From Bacillota bacterium (GTDB lineage: Bacteria > Bacillota > Clostridia > Lutisporales > Lutisporaceae), in the NCBI GenBank assembly GCA_023405875.1, contig JAEXXN010000153.1, positions 1-10,578 of the forward strand: DNA of 10,578 nt. The letters run 5' to 3'. Position numbers and translations under genes: made by a program. Shown in pieces: positions 6,447 to 10,578 of this stretch (its first letter is position 1; the number at the start of each line of letters is the position of its first letter). The notes under the pieces are model-generated. The model made no database searches, was not told the origin of the DNA, and saw nothing but the letters and a program-made list of their open reading frames with translations.

Positions 6447-7655
6447 TTGAATTTTCGAACGGAATTGGCCGTCACACGAGCGGAAGCATTAGAATTATTA
6501 TATGAAAATTGGGATATCACACCTCAGACCGAGTTTATTTTTCTCACCCAAGCCTTGGGACGGGTTACGGCAAAACCGTATTACTCATGTAATACATTGC
6601 CTGTATGCAGGGCTTCCATGGTTGACGGCATTGCCGTGAGGTCGGGGGATTTCAGCGGAGGGATACCCGATACCTCTGAGTGGCTCAAAGGTGTCCATTA
6701 TGTTCAGGCCGATACAGGAGATGATTTCCCGGATGATTTTGACACGGTGATTCCGGTTGAAGATATTGACTATGATGAGTCTGGGAGACTTCATTTTAAG
6801 AATAATTTTATCTTCAGCCCGGGGAAGTATATCCGTCAAGCCGGCAGTCAGGTTAAAGAAGGGGAGCTGCTGGTTCAAGCCCATGTCCGCCTGGGACCGG
6901 TTCATTTGGCTGCCCTGGCAATGGGTGGGATTTATCAGCTCGAGGTTATCAGGAAATTGCGGGTAGCTTATATCCCAACCGGCAGCGAGCTTGTACCTCC
7001 CGGTGTTAATCCTGCACGTGGTCAAAACATTGAATCCAACGGTTTAATGGTAGCTGCCTTTTTAGAACAATGGGGTGCAGAGCCTGTATGCTACCCGATC
7101 AGGAAGGATAATCCGTCTGAATTGGAGAGGATTCTCGATCAAGCTCTGTCAGCAGCAGATATGGTTTTGATCAACGGGGGTTCTTCCAAAGGTGCAGAAG
7201 ACTTTAATTCGGAAGTTTTACAGAGAAAGGCATCGTTTTTTCGCCATGGGATCAAAGCTATACCCGGTCGGCCGGTGGGTATCTCCATAATCGATAAAAA
7301 GCCGGTTATTAATATCCCCGGGCCTGCGATAGCCACTCTACTGGCCATGGATTGGTGTGTTTACGGCCTGGTTTATCATTATTACGGCATCACGCCGCCG
7401 GTCAGGCCCAGGCTGAAAGTAAAGCTTGGGTCAACCTTGAAAAAAATGCCGGGATTTGAACGATATGTATGGTTGACACTGGAAAAATCAGCAGAGGGAT
7501 ATACAGCAACAGAGCTGGGCTTTAACAGAAGTACGCCTGCAATGCTGCTCTGTCCCCAAGCGTTGTTTATTATGCCCCTTAAGGCAGTCGGGTATCAGTC
7601 CGGTAAGGAGATTGAAGTAGAGCTGCTGTGTGGCTTGGAAGAGCTGCCGGAATAG
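6447..7655 (+). CDS. Divergent MoeA-like molybdopterin molybdenumtransferase family protein
   Basis: A 402-residue protein with the whole MoeA layout and length (E. coli MoeA 411). MoeA inserts molybdate or tungstate into adenylylated molybdopterin in the cytoplasm. Recognisable blocks: SMVDGIAVRSGDF (57-69; Asp60 matches E. coli Asp59), DTGDDFP (89-95; Thr90 matches Thr100), IPTGSEL (176-182; Glu181 matches Glu188), RKDNP (219-223), INGGSSKGAEDF (242-253, the MoCF_biosynth/MPT-binding loop), IPGRPVGI (272-279) and NIPGPAIATLL (289-299), then a beta-rich C-terminal domain. Several are altered: SAMDGYA becomes SMVDGIA, TGAP becomes TGDD, SGGVS becomes NGGSS, and GLPGNPVS becomes NIPGPAIA. It may be a specialised paralogue, perhaps metal-selective or acting on a different substrate, rather than the housekeeping enzyme. 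The start is TTG 6447 with GGAGGG 6 nt upstream. It lies between transporter and DUF364 genes. Confidence 0.88.
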   Translation: MNFRTELAVTRAEALELLYENWDITPQTEFIFLTQALGRVTAKPYYSCNTLPVCRASMVDGIAVRSGDFSGGIPDTSEWLKGVHYVQADTGDDFPDDFDTVIPVEDIDYDESGRLHFKNNFIFSPGKYIRQAGSQVKEGELLVQAHVRLGPVHLAALAMGGIYQLEVIRKLRVAYIPTGSELVPPGVNPARGQNIESNGLMVAAFLEQWGAEPVCYPIRKDNPSELERILDQALSAADMVLINGGSSKGAEDFNSEVLQRKASFFRHGIKAIPGRPVGISIIDKKPVINIPGPAIATLLAMDWCVYGLVYHYYGITPPVRPRLKVKLGSTLKKMPGFERYVWLTLEKSAEGYTATELGFNRSTPAMLLCPQALFIMPLKAVGYQSGKEIEVELLCGLEELPE

Positions 7656-7697
7656 AAGCGGCTCAGGGTATATTTTGTTATGCAGAGGGAGGCTTTT

Positions 7698-8525
7698 ATG
7701 CCAAGTAATATTATTTTAAAGGAAACAATAGCTCACATCCGGGAAAGCATAGGGGAGGATCTGGAAGATATCATTGTGGAGCGTGCTGTTTTAGGGCTTT
7801 TCTTCAGCGGTGTAAAGCTAAATACCGGACACGGGGGACTGTGTTATACTCCAATCAAAGATATCCCCCAGGCGGTATGCTGCCCCAGCTCAGCAAAAGC
7901 GATGCCGTTGTCCGGTCAGCTTTCCGGCAGGAAAGCAACTGCTTACCTTGATGATATATTCGGAGAAAATATTCTGAAAAAAACTTTGGGGATTGCTGTG
8001 CTCAATGCATTGAGTACTCTTTGCTGGGAGCGTATGGAATATTGGGACTATGAGTTGTTTTTCGGGTCGGACGCCTTTGATGAACTGACCTTTTCAAGTG
8101 AGGAAAAGGTTGTCGTCATAGGGGCATTGGTGCCGATACTCCGCCGCCTGCGCACCGAGAAAATTGATTTTCGGGTTCTGGAAATGGATACGGCAACCCT
8201 CAAACCTTATGAGATGCCGTTTTATGCACCGCCGGACCAGGCCGGACTTTATCTGCCCCAGGCTGATTGTGTCGTTATCACGGGGGTGACTCTGCTTAAT
8301 GACACCTTGCCCGACCTTCTCGCCATGACAAAAAAAGGAGCGGATATCCTGGTAACCGGCCCCACGGCCAGTATGCTTCCTGATGCCATGTTTCAAAGAG
8401 GAGTTACCATGCTGGGCGGGATTATTGTGACAAAAGCGGACGAGCTTCTGGATGTTATCAGCGAAGGCGGATCGGGATATCACTTTTTTGGGAAATCTGC
8501 AGAGAGAATAGTGCTCCGAAGATAA
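7698..8525 (+). CDS. DUF4213/DUF364 putative heavy-metal chelation protein
   Basis: A 275-residue cytoplasmic protein of the DUF364 family, with an N-terminal DUF4213 domain (about 1-90) and a Rossmann-like DUF364 domain (about 95-265). Visible family features are the conserved Asn-Ala-Leu-Ser (103-106), VVVIGALVPILRRLR (138-152), DCVVITGVTLLNDTLPDLL (190-208) and TGPTASMLPDAMFQRGV (220-236). Pfam describes DUF364 as a putative heavy-metal chelation domain. Cys49 and the adjacent pair Cys61-Cys62 are possible ligands (inferred). ATG 7698 is preferred over ATG 7680 because GAGGGAGG (7685-7692) sits 5 nt before it and would lie inside the longer reading frame. It is the last gene of the metal operon, 42 bp after the MoeA-like gene. 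DUF364 proteins are often found near FecCD-type transporters. Its reaction is unknown. Confidence 0.9.
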   Translation: MPSNIILKETIAHIRESIGEDLEDIIVERAVLGLFFSGVKLNTGHGGLCYTPIKDIPQAVCCPSSAKAMPLSGQLSGRKATAYLDDIFGENILKKTLGIAVLNALSTLCWERMEYWDYELFFGSDAFDELTFSSEEKVVVIGALVPILRRLRTEKIDFRVLEMDTATLKPYEMPFYAPPDQAGLYLPQADCVVITGVTLLNDTLPDLLAMTKKGADILVTGPTASMLPDAMFQRGVTMLGGIIVTKADELLDVISEGGSGYHFFGKSAERIVLRR

Positions 8526-8535
8526 CAGAAAACGG

Positions 8536-8564
8536 TTGACAGTTGGACCGCTCTGTACTATTAT
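8536..8564 (+). promoter_or_regulatory. Sigma-A promoter upstream of the DUF1846 gene
   Basis: TTGACA (8536-8541) and TATTAT (8559-8564) with a 17-bp spacer give 11 of 12 consensus bases. It starts 11 bp after the DUF364 stop and leaves a leader of over 100 nt before the DUF1846 start. A second, weaker set (TTGTCT at about 8633 followed by a TATATATAGTAT run) lies close to the gene. No clear terminator separates this promoter from the upstream operon, so some read-through is likely. Confidence 0.75.
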
Positions 8565-8678
8565 TTTTAAGGTAATGTTAAACTTAATGAAGCTTCGGGA
8601 TAGGCAGGATTAATACTAAAGCCTATGTGATGTTGTCTGGATTTTACTTTAAAATATATATAGTATAGGGGAGAGAAG

Positions 8679-10163
8679 ATGAATAATATTGGATTCAGCA
8701 ATGACAAGTACCTTCAGATGCAATCACAAAAAATACTTGAACGGATAGAGTTTTTCGGCGGAAAGCTGTATCTGGAATTCGGCGGAAAGCTATTCGATGA
8801 TTACCATGCTTCCCGTGTACTCCCGGGTTTTAAACCTGACAGCAAGGTAAAAATGCTTTTGGAGCTCAAGGAGCAGGTGGAAATCGTTATTGCAATTTCT
8901 GCCGATGATATTGAAAGAAGCAAGCGGCGCAGGGATTTTGGAATTACATACGATCAGGAAATGATGAGGCTGATTGATGCTTTCCGCGGAATCGGGCTTT
9001 ATGTCGGCAGTGTCGTTATTACGCGTTACCGCGCTCAGTTCTCGACCGATATGTTCCAGAAACGCCTTAACGATCTGGGCATAAAAGTTTACAGGCATTA
9101 CTCCATCCCGGAATATCCCAATAATATACCCCTTATTGTAAGTGAGGAGGGCTATGGGAAAAATGACTATATTGAAACGACCAGATCGCTGATCGTTGTT
9201 ACTGCTCCCGGGCCGGGAAGCGGCAAAATGGCGACCTGCCTGTCACAGCTTTATCATGAGCACGAGCGGGGTGTACAAGCAGGATATGCGAAATTTGAGA
9301 CCTTTCCGATATGGAATCTGCCATTAAAGCATCCTGTCAATATCGCCTACGAGGCAGCTACCACAGATCTGAACGATGTCAATATGATAGATCCCTTCCA
9401 TCTGGATGCCTATGGTATCACAACCGTTAATTACAACAGGGATATAGAGATATTTCCTGTATTGAATGCCATATTTGACAGGATAGCAGGTAAATCACCC
9501 TATCAGAGTCCCACCGATATGGGCGTGAATATGGCCGGCTATTGTATTACCGATGATGAGGCTGTATGCAAAGCATCAGAGCAGGAGGTCATACGCAGAT
9601 ACTATAATGTCAGATGTGCACAGCGTCAGGGTATGGCAGACAAAGCGGAAGTATACAGGATGGAGCTTTTGATGAATAAACTGGGTGTATCACCCAAATT
9701 CCGTCCTGTTGTGGACGCGGCATTAGCGCGGGCCGAAGCTACCGAAGGCCCTGCTGTAGCACTTCAGTTGAACGATGGACGCATAGTAACAGGAAAAACC
9801 ACTTCTTTATTGGGCGCTTCTGCTGCTTTGTTACTGAACGCTTTGAAGGAGCTGGGAGGGATCAGCCATAATATGCACCTGATTTCACCTATTGTGATCG
9901 AGCCTATTCAGGCTTTGAAAACGGAGCATATGGGCAACCATAACCCACGGCTTCATACCGACGAGATACTGATAGCACTGTCTATATGCGCTACCACCAA
10001 TCCTACGGCAGCACTGGCGATACAGCAGCTTTCCAAGCTGCGCGGATGTGAGGCGCACTCTACAGTCATCCTGTCGCATGTTGATGAAAATGTATTCCAG
10101 AAGCTTGGGATCAACATAACCTGTGAGCCTCATTACCAGTCGAAGAAGCTTTATCACAAATAA
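8679..10163 (+). CDS. DUF1846 / UPF0371 family protein, function unknown
   Basis: A 494-residue protein matching the conserved DUF1846 (UPF0371) family in length and sequence from end to end. Recognisable blocks include APGPGSGKMATCLSQLYHE (176-194), a P-loop-like glycine turn followed by Lys183; LNDGRIVTGKTTSLLGASAA (364-383); and LHTDEILIALSICATTNPTA (425-444). The family is widespread in Firmicutes. Structures exist, but to my knowledge no reaction is established. The GPGSGK loop hints at nucleotide or phosphate binding, which is inference. No signal peptide or membrane helix is visible, so it is cytoplasmic. The start ATG 8679 has GGGGAGAG 3 nt upstream. It has its own promoter (8536-8564) and terminator (10182-10225), so it is probably monocistronic and not part of the metal operon. 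Confidence 0.95.
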   Translation: MNNIGFSNDKYLQMQSQKILERIEFFGGKLYLEFGGKLFDDYHASRVLPGFKPDSKVKMLLELKEQVEIVIAISADDIERSKRRRDFGITYDQEMMRLIDAFRGIGLYVGSVVITRYRAQFSTDMFQKRLNDLGIKVYRHYSIPEYPNNIPLIVSEEGYGKNDYIETTRSLIVVTAPGPGSGKMATCLSQLYHEHERGVQAGYAKFETFPIWNLPLKHPVNIAYEAATTDLNDVNMIDPFHLDAYGITTVNYNRDIEIFPVLNAIFDRIAGKSPYQSPTDMGVNMAGYCITDDEAVCKASEQEVIRRYYNVRCAQRQGMADKAEVYRMELLMNKLGVSPKFRPVVDAALARAEATEGPAVALQLNDGRIVTGKTTSLLGASAALLLNALKELGGISHNMHLISPIVIEPIQALKTEHMGNHNPRLHTDEILIALSICATTNPTAALAIQQLSKLRGCEAHSTVILSHVDENVFQKLGINITCEPHYQSKKLYHK

Positions 10164-10181
10164 CAGCCTGGAGTCCTGATG

Positions 10182-10225
10182 TGAACCATGTCGCAATATA
10201 AATGGCGATGTGGTTCATTTGTTTT
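10182..10225 (+). terminator. Intrinsic terminator after the DUF1846 gene
   Basis: TGAACCATGTCGC (10182-10194) pairs with GCGATGTGGTTCA (10205-10217) to give a 13-bp RNA stem including two G-U wobbles, with a 10-nt loop. It is followed by TTTGTTTT (10218-10225) and starts 18 bp after the DUF1846 stop codon. Confidence 0.85.
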
Positions 10226-10272
10226 CCTGGAATATACAGCCCTACGATTATGAAAGTGCAGGAGCAATGAAT

Positions 10273-10578
10273 ATGGATAAATTACTGTTTGGAATATCAG
10301 GCTTGCCCATAGGCAGCGGGTCAAAAAAATTCAATTATGCCTCAGGTATTGAATATATAAAATCAATAGGGCTTGATGCAATGGAGCTTCTTTTTGTAAG
10401 AGGAGTAAATGTAACAGACAATAACAGGCATATAATACTGCAAACCAAGCTGGACAATGACTTTTACCTGTCTGCTCATGGATCGCACTATATAAATTTA
10501 AATGCAGATGAATATGAAAAGCAGGAGCAGTCAATAGAAAGAATAATAAATGCAATGGAAGGATTAGCAATGGTAGAG
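10273..10578 (+). CDS. Endonuclease IV-like TIM-barrel protein, 5' part only
   Basis: At least 102 residues, running off the right edge without a stop. It begins MDKLLFGISGLPIG and continues with KFNYASGIEYIKSIGLDAME (about 20-39) and LSAHGSHYINLNA (about 67-79), where His70 and His73 fit the first metal-binding histidines of the AP endonuclease family 2 (endonuclease IV, Nfo) barrel. Endonuclease IV cuts DNA at abasic sites using zinc. The opening and SAHGSHYINL block favour an Nfo-like enzyme over sugar isomerases of the same fold, but the remaining metal ligands lie beyond the window. ATG 10273 is preferred because AGGAG (10260-10264) is 8 nt away; ATG 10267 is only 2 nt from it. Isoleucine codons are almost all ATA (10 of 11), unlike the neighbouring genes. 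Confidence 0.8.
   Translation, partial: MDKLLFGISGLPIGSGSKKFNYASGIEYIKSIGLDAMELLFVRGVNVTDNNRHIILQTKLDNDFYLSAHGSHYINLNADEYEKQEQSIERIINAMEGLAMVE

Noticed and set aside
10331..10570. 79-codon - strand open frame at the right end
   Set aside because: It lies opposite the endonuclease IV-like reading frame, which has recognisable family blocks and a good ribosome binding site.

Overview
The window looks like chromosomal DNA from an anaerobic low-GC Gram-positive bacterium (Firmicutes, probably class Clostridia). Pointers are the strong purine-rich Shine-Dalgarno sites, near-consensus sigma-A promoters, an AT-rich hairpin-plus-T terminator, a Sec lipoprotein, and a DUF1846/UPF0371 protein beside an endonuclease IV family gene. 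All convincing genes lie on the + strand. No rRNA, tRNA, CRISPR array, insertion sequence or phage gene is visible.

Region 1 (about 160-2276) is a metal-efflux unit. A perfect-consensus promoter overlaps two 18-bp operators that are exact reverse complements of each other and resemble CsoR/RcnR/CstR-family sites. It drives a P1B-type ATPase lacking an N-terminal metal-binding domain. Translationally coupled to it is a 61-residue two-helix membrane protein. The regulator itself is not in the window.

Region 2 (2277-3330) is a 320-bp gap holding a possible Cys-rich mini-ORF and a perfect 18-bp inverted repeat whose right arm contains the likely ribosome binding site of the following Crp/Fnr-family regulator gene. 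That gene ends at an intrinsic terminator.

Region 3 (3329-8525) reads as one metal-handling operon: FecCD-type permease, ABC ATPase, lipoprotein binding protein, a divergent MoeA-like protein, and a DUF4213/DUF364 protein. MoeA normally inserts molybdenum or tungsten into molybdopterin. FecCD-class transporters carry chelated iron, cobalamin, haem or, in the MolABC branch, molybdate/tungstate. DUF364 is annotated as a putative heavy-metal chelation domain. The combination suggests a Mo/W, or other metal-complex, uptake-and-handling module, possibly controlled by the upstream Crp/Fnr-type regulator. This substrate assignment is inference.

Region 4 (8526-10578) has its own strong promoter, a DUF1846 (UPF0371) protein of unknown function, a hairpin terminator, and the 5' part of an endonuclease IV-like TIM-barrel gene cut by the window end.

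Several starts were chosen from ribosome-binding-site spacing rather than the longest reading frame (ABC ATPase, DUF364 protein, endonuclease IV-like gene). The ATPase start stays ambiguous.
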